Below, in pieces: positions 1 to 8,118 of a DNA stretch of 64,000 nucleotides. The position numbers were made by a program, and so were the translations under genes. The DNA lies in NCBI GenBank assembly GCA_045533485.1, contig JAZSHX010000010.1, forward strand, positions 1 through 64,000. Direction: 5' to 3'. Numbering within the stretch: position 1 is the first letter of the stretch; every line of letters starts with the position of its first letter. Source of the DNA: Scatosoma sp045533485 (GTDB lineage Bacteria; Bacillota; Clostridia; Christensenellales; Borkfalkiaceae). The notes under the pieces were generated by a model. It searched no databases and was not told where the DNA came from. It worked only from the letters and a program-made list of their open reading frames with translations.

Positions 1-179
1 TCCTAAGACCGCTTGGCCTCCGACTTGTAGTCACGAAAGAGACTCTTTTGGACGCGCAGAAAAATCCTGAAAAGTATAAGACGCTCGTCGTACGCGTAGC
101 GGGTTACGGCGCGCTCTTCACGACGCTTTCCCGTTCGTTGCAGAACGATATCATCAACCGCACAGAACAAGGATTTTAA
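1..179 (+). CDS. Glycyl radical enzyme, C-terminal end (partial)
   Basis: Only the last 58 or so codons are in the window; the gene starts upstream of base 1. The reading frame (codons from base 3, TAA at 177-179) carries the glycyl radical loop RVAGYGA followed by a Phe/Leu-rich helix and the ending IINRTEQGF. That is the hallmark C-terminus of pyruvate formate-lyase-like enzymes, in which the Gly of the loop holds the stable radical. The activase follows 21 bases later and shell-protein genes follow that, so this is probably the signature enzyme of a microcompartment (choline or propanediol type). The substrate cannot be told from this fragment. Confidence 0.85.
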   Translation, partial: LRPLGLRLVVTKETLLDAQKNPEKYKTLVVRVAGYGALFTTLSRSLQNDIINRTEQGF

Positions 180-200
180 GTTATATATAGGAATATCACT

Positions 201-986
201 ATGAACGCATACGAAACCAAAGGACGAATTTTCAATATTCAACGCTTCTCGATCCACGACGGGCCGGGGATTCGTTCCATCGTCTTTTTTAAGGGTTGTT
301 ATATGCGTTGCGCGTGGTGTTGCAATCCCGAATCGCAATCCTACGAGATACAAACTATGCAAGAAAACGGCAAGGAAAAAATCGTCGGGCAGGACGTTAC
401 GGTGCAAGAAATTTTACCCGAACTGCTTGCCGATATACCGTATTACCGCAGAAGCGGCGGCGGTATCACGCTGTCGGGCGGCGAAATTTTGGCACAAGTG
501 GAATTTGCCCGTGATCTATTGCGTGCATGCAAGGAAAACGGCTTGCATACGGCGGTGGAATCGACGGCAAACGCTCCGTTTGAAGTGATCAAGGAAATTT
601 TACCGTATTTAGATTTGTATTTGTTGGATATCAAGCATATGGATTCGGCAAAGCATAAGGAATACACCAAAGCTCCCAACGAATTGATTTTGCAAAACGC
701 AAGAAAAATAGCGGAAAGCGGCGTGGAACTTATCATAAGAACGCCCGTTGTTCCAGGGTTTAACGACACGGCGCAAGAGATCAAGGCAATTTCCAAATTC
801 GCGGCAAGCTTACCGAGCGTAGAACAGCATCATTTGTTGCCGTATCACCGTTTGGGACAGGATAAATACGCAGGGCTGAACAGAAGCTATGCGTTAAAAG
901 AAATCCAGCCGCCGTCTAAGGAAAAAATGGAATATCTTTTAAGCGTAGCGCAGGAAAGTGGCTTACAATGCCAAATCGGCGGCTAA
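201..986 (+). CDS. Glycyl radical enzyme activase (radical SAM)
   Basis: This 261-residue protein belongs to the PflA/CutD family, which uses S-adenosylmethionine and a [4Fe-4S] cluster to install the glycyl radical on its partner enzyme. The cluster motif is C33-x3-C37-x2-C40, preceded by SIHDGPGIRS, which is typical of the family. GGGITLSGGE follows as the SAM-binding glycine stretch. It lacks the extra ferredoxin-like insert with two further clusters found in many of the longer (about 300-residue) activases of microcompartment loci, so it is a short form closer to PflA. It lies 21 bases after the glycyl radical enzyme with an AGGAA ribosome site, and its substrate is most likely that protein. 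Confidence 0.9.
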   Translation: MNAYETKGRIFNIQRFSIHDGPGIRSIVFFKGCYMRCAWCCNPESQSYEIQTMQENGKEKIVGQDVTVQEILPELLADIPYYRRSGGGITLSGGEILAQVEFARDLLRACKENGLHTAVESTANAPFEVIKEILPYLDLYLLDIKHMDSAKHKEYTKAPNELILQNARKIAESGVELIIRTPVVPGFNDTAQEIKAISKFAASLPSVEQHHLLPYHRLGQDKYAGLNRSYALKEIQPPSKEKMEYLLSVAQESGLQCQIGG

Positions 987-999
987 TAGGAGAAAAAGT

Positions 1000-1359
1000 A
1001 TGCAATTACAAGACAAGATGACGATTATTCAAGAGTTTGTTCCCGGTAAACAAATCACGCTTTGCCATATCATAGCAAACCCCGGGGAAACCTTATATAC
1101 CAAGCTTGGTTTAGATCCCCAAGCGGATTACACGAGAAGCGCCATCGGCGTATTGACGGTTATCCCTTACGAAAGCGCGGTAATCGCGGCGGACATCGCA
1201 ATGAAAGCGTCTGGCGCGGAAATCGGCTTTGTGGATAGATTTACGGGCACGCTCATTATCACGGGCAGCGTTTCGTCCGTAGAAGCGGCGTTTGTGGCAA
1301 TTAGAGAATATTTCATCAACAAGCTTGGCTATACCTGTTGCGAGCTTACCAAAACCTAA
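1000..1359 (+). CDS. EutS/PduU-type microcompartment shell protein
   Basis: A 119-residue single-domain BMC protein of the circularly permuted class. It opens with IIQEFVPGKQITLCHIIANPGE and ends near LGYTCCELTKT, as EutS and PduU do. These proteins form hexamers that tile the facets of the compartment shell. The ATG at 1000 is chosen because AGGAG (988-992) stands seven bases before it; longer in-frame starts would run into the activase gene. The stop overlaps the start of the next gene (TAATG), so the two are translationally coupled. No other shell protein is in the window, so the main shell genes must lie upstream. Confidence 0.9.
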   Translation: MQLQDKMTIIQEFVPGKQITLCHIIANPGETLYTKLGLDPQADYTRSAIGVLTVIPYESAVIAADIAMKASGAEIGFVDRFTGTLIITGSVSSVEAAFVAIREYFINKLGYTCCELTKT

Positions 1360-1874
1360 TGAAAAAGCTTATGTTGCTGGGCAGGGTTGCGGCAGGGAAA
1401 ACCACCTTAACGCAGGCCTTGCGCGGAGAAAAAATTAAATATTATAAAACGCAGTACGTCAATTATATGGACACGGTGATCGACACCCCGGGGGAATACA
1501 CCGAACGCAGAGAAACGAGCGGTGCTTTGGCGCTGTACGCGTACGAAGCGGACGTTGTGGGCTTGGTGCTGTCGGCAAACGAACCGTATTCCATTTTTTC
1601 GCCGTGCTTAACCAGTATGGTCAACCGCGAAACGATAGGTATTATTACGGGCATTGATAAACCCGACGCCAACGTGGAACGGGTAAGAAGATGGTTGCAG
1701 CTGGCAGGTTGTAAAAAAATATTCCCCGTAAGCTCTATCACGGGCGAAGGCGTAGCGGAGCTGTCGGCGTTTTTGCAAGAAGACGTGCCGCAAAAAGCAG
1801 TGAAAAATACGGAAAAATCCATACAAAAACAAACAGCCCCTGCGGTGAAATCCGTGGATACGTGGTTGTTATAA
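1359..1874 (+). CDS. EutP/PduV-like small GTPase of microcompartment locus
   Basis: A 171-residue P-loop protein with Walker A GRVAAGKT (residues 8-15), a DTPGE switch motif and SSITGEG near the end. This matches the EutP/PduV family, Ras-like proteins found in ethanolamine and propanediol compartment operons; PduV is linked to compartment movement and EutP of some species has acetate kinase activity. The start ATG overlaps the stop of the shell gene by one base. The last 30 residues (Gln, Lys and Ala rich) look disordered and extend past the usual domain. The exact activity is not predictable from sequence. Confidence 0.85.
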   Translation: MKKLMLLGRVAAGKTTLTQALRGEKIKYYKTQYVNYMDTVIDTPGEYTERRETSGALALYAYEADVVGLVLSANEPYSIFSPCLTSMVNRETIGIITGIDKPDANVERVRRWLQLAGCKKIFPVSSITGEGVAELSAFLQEDVPQKAVKNTEKSIQKQTAPAVKSVDTWLL

Positions 1875-1892
1875 AATACAAAGGATACGATT

Positions 1893-2696
1893 ATGAGTAA
1901 AACGAAAATCATAGCGTTTGCAAACAATAAGGGCGGTAGCGGTAAAACGACCACTTGCTCCAACGTCGGTTGCGCGATGGCGCAAAACGGCTATAAGGTG
2001 TTGATGCTTGACGGCGATATGCAAATGAATTTGACCATTTCCTATTTCGACGAAGAACAGGCGCTACAATTCGCGCAAAGCGGTAAAACTATTCACACGG
2101 CGGTTAAGGAAGAAAAGGACATCACCGATTTTATCGCGCCTACGGGCATAGACGGGTTGGATATCGTGCCTTCATCGTCGTTGATGAGCTCCATCGAATT
2201 TGATTTGTTCTCCAAATGGCAAAGGGAGATGGTGCTTACCAAATGCTTGGAAAAGGTGTGCGCCGTTGGCTATTACGATTATATCTTGATTGACGCACCC
2301 CCCACGCTTGGCGGTTGGGTAATGAATATTATGTGCGCCGCGGATTATTTGATTATTCCCGTTGAAGCCAGCCCTTGGGGCTTGTTTGGTTTGGCGAATA
2401 TGTTTGATTTTTGTAACCAAGTGCAAAAAATCAGCCCCAAATTGAACGTTTTGGGTATCGCCATTACCAAAGCGGACGAAAGAAAAAAATATTTCAAGCA
2501 AACCTTGCAAACGCTGCAAGAGCTTGACGGCGTGCATTTGTTCGACACGTATATACGCGTCGACAGCGCGGTGGAGTGGGCGCAAGATAGCAGCCGTCCT
2601 GTTGTAGATTTCAAAAAGACGAGCAGGAGCGCTATGGAATATATACAACTTACAAAGGAGATTATCGACAATGTCAATAGGAAAGAGCGCAATTAA
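1893..2696 (+). CDS. ParA/MinD-family ATPase, possibly McdA-like
   Basis: A 267-residue deviant-Walker ATPase with the signature lysine (NKGGSGKTT, residues 12-20), a DGDMQ motif in place of the usual DxDPQ, and LIDAPPTLG as Walker B. Such proteins bind DNA non-specifically as ATP dimers and distribute cargo over the nucleoid. The gene is 19 bases after the EutP-like gene in the same direction, before the operon terminator, and overlaps a small basic-protein gene. It is not next to parB, oriC genes or a plasmid replicon. The context therefore suggests a partner of the microcompartment, like McdA of carboxysomes, rather than chromosome segregation; that role is inference. Confidence 0.8.
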   Translation: MSKTKIIAFANNKGGSGKTTTCSNVGCAMAQNGYKVLMLDGDMQMNLTISYFDEEQALQFAQSGKTIHTAVKEEKDITDFIAPTGIDGLDIVPSSSLMSSIEFDLFSKWQREMVLTKCLEKVCAVGYYDYILIDAPPTLGGWVMNIMCAADYLIIPVEASPWGLFGLANMFDFCNQVQKISPKLNVLGIAITKADERKKYFKQTLQTLQELDGVHLFDTYIRVDSAVEWAQDSSRPVVDFKKTSRSAMEYIQLTKEIIDNVNRKERN

Positions 2697-2922
2697 AAGA
2701 GTGGAAAACAACGGCTATTCCAAGGTGGAAACGCACGCCCCCGAAATGCAAAACAGCGTAATTGCCCAACCTGCGGAACAAGTGGTAGAAAAGATGGTCG
2801 CGCCTGTGGAGAAGAAAACCGTCGCGCCCAAGAAAACGGTGAAAAAGATGCCTGCACCCAAGAAAAAGAACGGGTTTGTAACCTGCTTGCTTGGCGAAGA
2901 TTTACCTTATTATTTGCTTTAA
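2671..2922 (+). CDS. Small basic protein, candidate McdB-like partner of ParA
   Basis: An 83-residue protein with no family I recognise. It has a short charged N-terminus, a Val/Glu/Gln-rich middle, a lysine-proline tract (several APKK-type repeats) and a hydrophobic, aromatic end (LPYYLL). It starts 26 bases inside the end of the ParA gene, with AAAGGAG about nine bases before its ATG, so it is translated and coupled to it. The layout (ParA, then a small low-complexity charged protein) is that of ParA-cargo-adaptor pairs such as McdAB. No DNA-binding ParB domain is visible. Function is unknown beyond that analogy. Confidence 0.7.
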   Translation: MSIGKSAIKRVENNGYSKVETHAPEMQNSVIAQPAEQVVEKMVAPVEKKTVAPKKTVKKMPAPKKKNGFVTCLLGEDLPYYLL

Positions 2923-2935
2923 GAATTACAACGTA

Positions 2936-2973
2936 AAAAACGGACGAAGTCAATACGGCTTTGTCCTTTTTTT
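2936..2973 (+). terminator. Intrinsic terminator of the microcompartment operon
   Basis: Arms GGACGAAG (2942-2949) and CTTTGTCC (2959-2966) pair with one G-U, and seven T follow. It closes the operon and separates it from murE. Confidence 0.8.
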
Positions 2974-3035
2974 ATGCAATCGCGGACATACTTTGCCTAC
3001 ATATCGAATAAGATAAACAAAGGGGTAAAGGACGT

Positions 3036-4523
3036 ATGAAATTATCGAAATTGACGGCAAATTTGCAAGAATACAGCGTGGAATACCACGGCGGCGACTG
3101 GAATAGGGAAATCACAAGTATCAGCGCGGATAGCCGCAGTGTGGGCGTAGGCGGTTTGTTTGTGTGCCTTTCGGGCAATAACGCGGACGGGCACGCGTAC
3201 GCAAGCCAAGCGGTAAATAACGGGGCGACGGCAATCGTCACGGAAAGGTGCTTAAACGTGCGCGTTCCGCAAATTGTGGTGGAAGATACGCGTAGGGCGT
3301 TTGCGTTGCTTGCAGGGGCGTTTTACGGCAATCCAGCGGACAATTTGAAGATTATTGCGGTAACGGGCACGAACGGAAAAACGACGGTTAGCTATATGCT
3401 GGAAAGTATTTTAAAAAGCGCAGGCAAAAACGTGGGCGTTATCGGCACGCTTGGGGTAAAATACAACGGCGCAACGTATCCGTCGCATTTGACTACGCCC
3501 GATCCCGTGTTTTTACATAAAACGCTTGCAAATATGTTTTTGCAGGGGATCGAATACGTAGTGATGGAAGTCTCCGCGCACGCGTTACATTATCAAAAAA
3601 TAGCAGGTATTTGTTTTACAGCGTGTATCTTTACCAACCTTTCGCAGGACCATTTGGATTTTTTCAAGGATATGCAAGCGTACGGACAAACGAAAAGCAA
3701 ACTTTTTCACGGAGAAATTTGTCCGTTTGCCGTACTCAACGGTGACGAACCGTTTGCAAGAGAAATAGGTAAAAATCGTGAAACGGACAAACGCGCTTTG
3801 AAAACGGCGTACTACGGTCTGCGTACGCCCACCGAAGCGTTTGCCGTTGTTACGGAAGAAAGTCTGCTTGGCATGAAATGCCTTTTGAATATCAACGATT
3901 TGTTATTGCCCGTTCACTTGCGCGTGCTTGGCGAGTATAACGTGTACAATGCCTTGGCGGCGGCAACCTGCGCAATGGGGTTGGGGATTGACGATATACG
4001 TATTCGTGACGGGCTAAACGCCTTTCACGGCGCAAAGGGCAGATTGCAACGGGTGGAAACGTGTGCAAATAGGCATATATTCGTCGATTTTGCGCATACG
4101 CCCGACGGCTTGAAGCAATCGCTGAAAGCGCTGAAAAAACAATGTAAAGGCAAGCTGATTTGCTGCTTTGGTTGCGGCGGCAACCGTGATAAAGGAAAAC
4201 GCCCGATTATGGGCGAAGTGGCGGCAAGCTATGCGGATTTTTGCGTTTTAACGTCCGACAATCCAAGATACGAAGACGCTTTGGATATTTTGTCGGCTAT
4301 CGAACAAGGGTACAGAAAGGTGTCTAATCGCTATGTGATCGTTCCTGATAGAAAAAAAGCGCTTGCCTATGCGGTGGACGTTCTAAATTCCGACGATGTA
4401 TTGCTTGTGGCAGGCAAAGGCGGGGAAACGCATCAGGAAATTATGGGTATAAAATACGCCTTTGACGACTATGATATACTTAAAAGAATATGTAAAGAAA
4501 AGGACGGATTTGCGGAAAAATAA
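3036..4523 (+). CDS. murE: UDP-MurNAc-tripeptide ligase, diaminopimelate type
   Basis: MurE adds the third residue of the peptidoglycan stem peptide in the cytoplasm. The 495-residue protein has the ATP loop GTNGKTT (residues 111-117), HLTTPDP for the UMAG substrate and the carbamylated-lysine region of Mur ligases. The specificity motif DNPR (near residue 408) is the form seen in enzymes that add meso-diaminopimelate; lysine-adding enzymes differ there. The cell wall is therefore inferred to be DAP-type. It begins the wall and division cluster; murF, its usual neighbour, is absent and mraY follows after 21 bases. Confidence 0.95.
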   Translation: MKLSKLTANLQEYSVEYHGGDWNREITSISADSRSVGVGGLFVCLSGNNADGHAYASQAVNNGATAIVTERCLNVRVPQIVVEDTRRAFALLAGAFYGNPADNLKIIAVTGTNGKTTVSYMLESILKSAGKNVGVIGTLGVKYNGATYPSHLTTPDPVFLHKTLANMFLQGIEYVVMEVSAHALHYQKIAGICFTACIFTNLSQDHLDFFKDMQAYGQTKSKLFHGEICPFAVLNGDEPFAREIGKNRETDKRALKTAYYGLRTPTEAFAVVTEESLLGMKCLLNINDLLLPVHLRVLGEYNVYNALAAATCAMGLGIDDIRIRDGLNAFHGAKGRLQRVETCANRHIFVDFAHTPDGLKQSLKALKKQCKGKLICCFGCGGNRDKGKRPIMGEVAASYADFCVLTSDNPRYEDALDILSAIEQGYRKVSNRYVIVPDRKKALAYAVDVLNSDDVLLVAGKGGETHQEIMGIKYAFDDYDILKRICKEKDGFAEK

Positions 4524-4544
4524 CCGTAAAACGCAATAAAAAAT

Positions 4545-5498
4545 ATGCAAACACACGTATTTGCCGCGCTGTTAGCGTGCGCGCTTTCCCTTGTATTTTG
4601 TAAAATGCTTATTCCTGTTTTGCGCCGTTTTAAGGCAGGGCAAAACATACTCTCTTACGTAAAAGAGCATAAGAAAAAAAGCGGTACGCCTACGATGGGC
4701 GGTTTAGCGTTTATATCGGCGGCAGTGCTAACAGCGGCAATCTTCGTCAAGCAGCCCAGCCGTATGTTTTTGCTTACGCTTGCCATCGGGCTTGCGTATA
4801 TGGCGGTAGGGCTTATCGACGACGCATTAAAACAAAAACATAAAGAAAATTTAGGTCTGCGCGCTTGGCAAAAATTTGCCTTTCAAACGGCGATTGCCGT
4901 GCTTGCAGGGATAGCGTGCGTGCGCTTTAACCGTACGGCGGTCTATTTGCCGTTTACCGATAGACAAATCCAACTTGGTATCTGGGTAGTACCGCTTACG
5001 GTTTTCGTGTTTTTAGCCACGGTAAACGCCGTCAATTTAACGGACGGATTAGACGGCTTGGCAACGTCGGTAAGCGTGCCGTATTTTTTATCGTTTGCAG
5101 CTTTGATTTGCCTGCAAAACTTTGAAAACGCCATCAGCATACTTTGTTTTACGCTGGCAGGCGCATTGATTGCGTATTTATTCTTTAACGTTTCGCCTGC
5201 GTCGGTATTTATGGGCGACACGGGTTCGCTTGCCTTGGGCGGTTTTGCCGCTTGTATCGGCTGTTTTTCGGGTAATACGTTGCATATCGCCGTGATAGGC
5301 GCGCCGTTCGTGCTGTCCGTCATTTCCGTAATGATACAGGTCGTCTATTTCAAAATCACCAAAGGCAAACGGGTGTTTTTAATGTCGCCTATCCATCATC
5401 ATTTTCAAAAAAAGGGCTATTCGGAAAGTAAAATTTCCTATGCGTACGGCGCGGCAACCGCTTTGCTGGGCGCGCTTTGTATCGCGTGCGTGTTATAA
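4545..5498 (+). CDS. mraY: Phospho-MurNAc-pentapeptide transferase
   Basis: MraY moves phospho-MurNAc-pentapeptide from UDP to undecaprenyl phosphate, making lipid I at the inner face of the membrane. The 317-residue protein has about ten hydrophobic segments and the family signatures: the DD pair in LIDDALK, NLTDGLDGLA, MGDTGSLALGG and the histidine cluster PIHHHFQ near the end. Length is normal. It has only a weak ribosome site, so translation may depend on coupling with murE. MurG, the next enzyme of the lipid cycle, is not in the window. Confidence 0.95.
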   Translation: MQTHVFAALLACALSLVFCKMLIPVLRRFKAGQNILSYVKEHKKKSGTPTMGGLAFISAAVLTAAIFVKQPSRMFLLTLAIGLAYMAVGLIDDALKQKHKENLGLRAWQKFAFQTAIAVLAGIACVRFNRTAVYLPFTDRQIQLGIWVVPLTVFVFLATVNAVNLTDGLDGLATSVSVPYFLSFAALICLQNFENAISILCFTLAGALIAYLFFNVSPASVFMGDTGSLALGGFAACIGCFSGNTLHIAVIGAPFVLSVISVMIQVVYFKITKGKRVFLMSPIHHHFQKKGYSESKISYAYGAATALLGALCIACVL

Positions 5499-5518
5499 TA
5501 AAGTATAAGGAGAATACT

Positions 5519-6952
5519 ATGTATCCAAAGACACAAATATTTTTCGTTTTCGGCTTATCGCGGTCGGGGCAGGCGGCGGCGCGGTTTTTACTTGACAAGG
5601 GCGCAACCGTTTACGTGTATGACGAATTGTTATCGCCGCGCGTAGAACAGTCGCTTGCGTTGTTACAATCGCTTGGCGCAAGAACAGTAGAGAACAATCA
5701 ATTAGAACAAGTTTGCAAGGTTAGCGATGTGCTCGTGTTGAGCCCCGGTATCCCCATTGACCATCCCATCGCCGTAACCTTTAAGCGCGCAGGCAAAGCC
5801 GTCGTAGGGGAAACGGAGCTTGCCGCACGCTATATGCGTTGTCCCGTAATTGCGGTGACGGGCACGAACGGAAAAACGACGACGGTGAGTATGCTTACGG
5901 AGCTGTTGAACGCAGGCGGCTATCAAGCAACGGCCTGCGGCAACGTAGGTACGCCTATGCTTTCGTGTTTGGAAGCGTTAGAACAGGCAAAAGAGCAAGC
6001 GGTAGCAGTTGCCGAAATTTCCAGCTTTCAGTTGGAAACGCTTTCGTCGTTGCGCGCGCATATTACGCTGATTCTCAATATCACGGAAGACCATCTCAAC
6101 CGCCATTACACAATGGAAAATTACATATTTTTGAAAAGAAAACTGCTAAATCGCGCCACGGCGGCGGAATACGCCGTGCTCAATTACGATGATCCCATAG
6201 TGCGTGAATTTGCGGAAAAAACGCGCGCAAGCGTACTCTTTTTCTCCGTCCGTGAAAAGGTGACGGGAGCGTATTATCAGCAAGGGGATATTTATTTCAA
6301 CAATGAGAAAATAATGTCCGCCGACGATTTGCCTGTCAGTGGGTTACACAACATTCAAAACGCCTTGGCGGCAATTGCCGCGGCAAAGCTTATGGGCGTA
6401 AAAACGCAGGCAATCGTGCAGGCGTTGGCGCAGTTTAAGGGGGTAGCACACCGTTTACAGCCGATAGGTCAGTGGCAGGGCGTAGCGTTTGTCGACGATT
6501 CCAAGGCAACCAACGCGGACGCTAGTATAAAAGCGGTAGATTGTATGAAACGCGAAACGGTGTTGCTGCTTGGCGGTAAAGATAAGGGATACGAATATCA
6601 ATCGCTTTTTTCTGCGATGAAAAAATCTAAGGTCGTTCACGCCGTTTTATACGGGGAAAATCGATATGCGCTTTTGAAGTGCGCAAGAGAGCAAGGATAT
6701 AAAGAAGTGACGGTATGTCCGCGTTTTTCGCAGGCAGTATCCATTGCCGTAACGCTTGCAAAAGCAGGGCAAACGGTACTTTTAAGCCCTGCAAGCGCAA
6801 GCTTTGACGAGTTTGCAAATTATGAAGAAAGGGGTGACGCTTTTGTTTCGTTCGTCCAACAACTTTGCCAACAAGAACAAGACCAAGAACAAGAACAAAC
6901 GACGCAATGCCCAGCCGAAGCTTCTCGCTTTGACGAAGAAGAAAGCGAATAA
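5519..6952 (+). CDS. murD: UDP-MurNAc-alanine D-glutamate ligase
   Basis: MurD adds D-glutamate to UDP-MurNAc-L-Ala. The N-terminal Rossmann domain (FGLSRSG) is followed by the ATP loop GTNGKTTT (about residues 114-121) and the C-terminal ligase domain. The ATG at 5519 is preferred over an upstream one because AAGGAG stands seven bases before it. The last 30 or so residues are an odd Gln/Glu-rich tail (runs of QEQ) beyond the normal end of the fold. This tail is read from DNA that also encodes the start of ftsW in another frame. Confidence 0.93.
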   Translation: MYPKTQIFFVFGLSRSGQAAARFLLDKGATVYVYDELLSPRVEQSLALLQSLGARTVENNQLEQVCKVSDVLVLSPGIPIDHPIAVTFKRAGKAVVGETELAARYMRCPVIAVTGTNGKTTTVSMLTELLNAGGYQATACGNVGTPMLSCLEALEQAKEQAVAVAEISSFQLETLSSLRAHITLILNITEDHLNRHYTMENYIFLKRKLLNRATAAEYAVLNYDDPIVREFAEKTRASVLFFSVREKVTGAYYQQGDIYFNNEKIMSADDLPVSGLHNIQNALAAIAAAKLMGVKTQAIVQALAQFKGVAHRLQPIGQWQGVAFVDDSKATNADASIKAVDCMKRETVLLLGGKDKGYEYQSLFSAMKKSKVVHAVLYGENRYALLKCAREQGYKEVTVCPRFSQAVSIAVTLAKAGQTVLLSPASASFDEFANYEERGDAFVSFVQQLCQQEQDQEQEQTTQCPAEASRFDEEESE

Positions 6953-8063
6953 GCCCGTCGGGGATATTTGGATTTTGCTTTTAACGACCGCGCTTGCCGC
7001 ATTTGGCATTATCGCTATCTATTCGGCAAGCGGTTACGTGGCAAAAACGCAGTACGGTGACGCGTGGTATTTCGTGAAAAAGCAAGCGATAGGATTTGGG
7101 CTTGGTATTGTGGCAATGCTTTTGTGCGCGCGTATGGATATCGACCTATTGAAAAATAAAAAGATAAGATACGCGGCTTTGATTGTACCCGTTGTTTTGT
7201 TGGCGTTGGTGTTCGTACCGGGGCTTGGACAAAGCAAGTACGGTGCAACGAGATGGATAGGCATAGGCGGATTTACTATACAGCCGTCTGAGCTTGCTAA
7301 ATACGGTTTGGTGATATTTTCTGCAGGGTATATGGCGGAAAATATGGCAAAAATGCGCACCTTTCAGGGGGTATTGCCCGTGCTTGCCGCAGGCGGCGTT
7401 ATTTGCGTTTTGATTATCCTTGAACCGAATATGTCGGTAACAATGTGCGTAGGTCTGTTGCTTTTGGGGTTGCTGTTTTTAGGCGGTATGCGTATCAAGC
7501 ACTTTATGTTCATATTTTTGCCTGCACTTTGCGCTGTGCCACTGTTGATTATCGCCGAGCCGTATAGACTTTCTCGCTTGTCTGCTTTTTTAGATCCTTG
7601 GGAAAATCCGCGCGGCGAAGGGTATCAGCTTATTCAGTCGCTCTATGCGCTTGGCAACGGCGGTTGGTTTGGTACGGGGCTTTTCAATTCACGACAAAAA
7701 TACCGCTTTTTACCCTTTGCCGAAAGCGATTTTATCTTATCTATTATCGGGGAAGAGTTGGGCTTTATCGGGATATTGCTTTTATTTTCGGTAAGTTTAT
7801 TTTTGGTGTACAGGGGGATAAAAACGGCAAGAAGCGCCGACGATTTTTTCTCCTTTTTAACCGCTTCGGGTATCACGCTTGTTTACGGAATACAAACGCT
7901 TGTCAACGCGTTGGTGGTCAGCGGCAGTATACCGCCTACGGGCTTGCCTTTGCCGCTCATAAGCTCAGGCAATACGTCGCTGATTATCACGATGGCGTCT
8001 ATGGGTGTGCTGTACGCAATCTCCGTCAAAAACGCGCGTAAAGATAACGTAGACGCTTCATAG
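6843..8063 (+). CDS. ftsW: SEDS-family septal peptidoglycan glycosyltransferase
   Basis: FtsW polymerises lipid II during septation together with a class B PBP. The protein has some ten transmembrane segments, the extracellular FGATRW-like loop (YGATRW), NPRGEGYQ, and the catalytic-type Asp in AESDFILSIIGEELG. The start is uncertain. AAAGGGG (6828-6834) stands eight bases before TTG 6843, which I choose; ATG 6822, GTG 6834 and ATG 6804 are also in frame. All these starts lie inside murD, so at least 110 bases are read in two frames. The resulting cytoplasmic N-tail is very basic (Asn/Lys-rich). Its place after murD favours FtsW over RodA. Confidence 0.9.
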   Translation: MFRSSNNFANKNKTKNKNKRRNAQPKLLALTKKKANKPVGDIWILLLTTALAAFGIIAIYSASGYVAKTQYGDAWYFVKKQAIGFGLGIVAMLLCARMDIDLLKNKKIRYAALIVPVVLLALVFVPGLGQSKYGATRWIGIGGFTIQPSELAKYGLVIFSAGYMAENMAKMRTFQGVLPVLAAGGVICVLIILEPNMSVTMCVGLLLLGLLFLGGMRIKHFMFIFLPALCAVPLLIIAEPYRLSRLSAFLDPWENPRGEGYQLIQSLYALGNGGWFGTGLFNSRQKYRFLPFAESDFILSIIGEELGFIGILLLFSVSLFLVYRGIKTARSADDFFSFLTASGITLVYGIQTLVNALVVSGSIPPTGLPLPLISSGNTSLIITMASMGVLYAISVKNARKDNVDAS

Positions 8064-8118
8064 CGTTGAACAATATTTTTTGCGTATTCATACAATAAAG
8101 CATAAGGAGCTTTAACCT

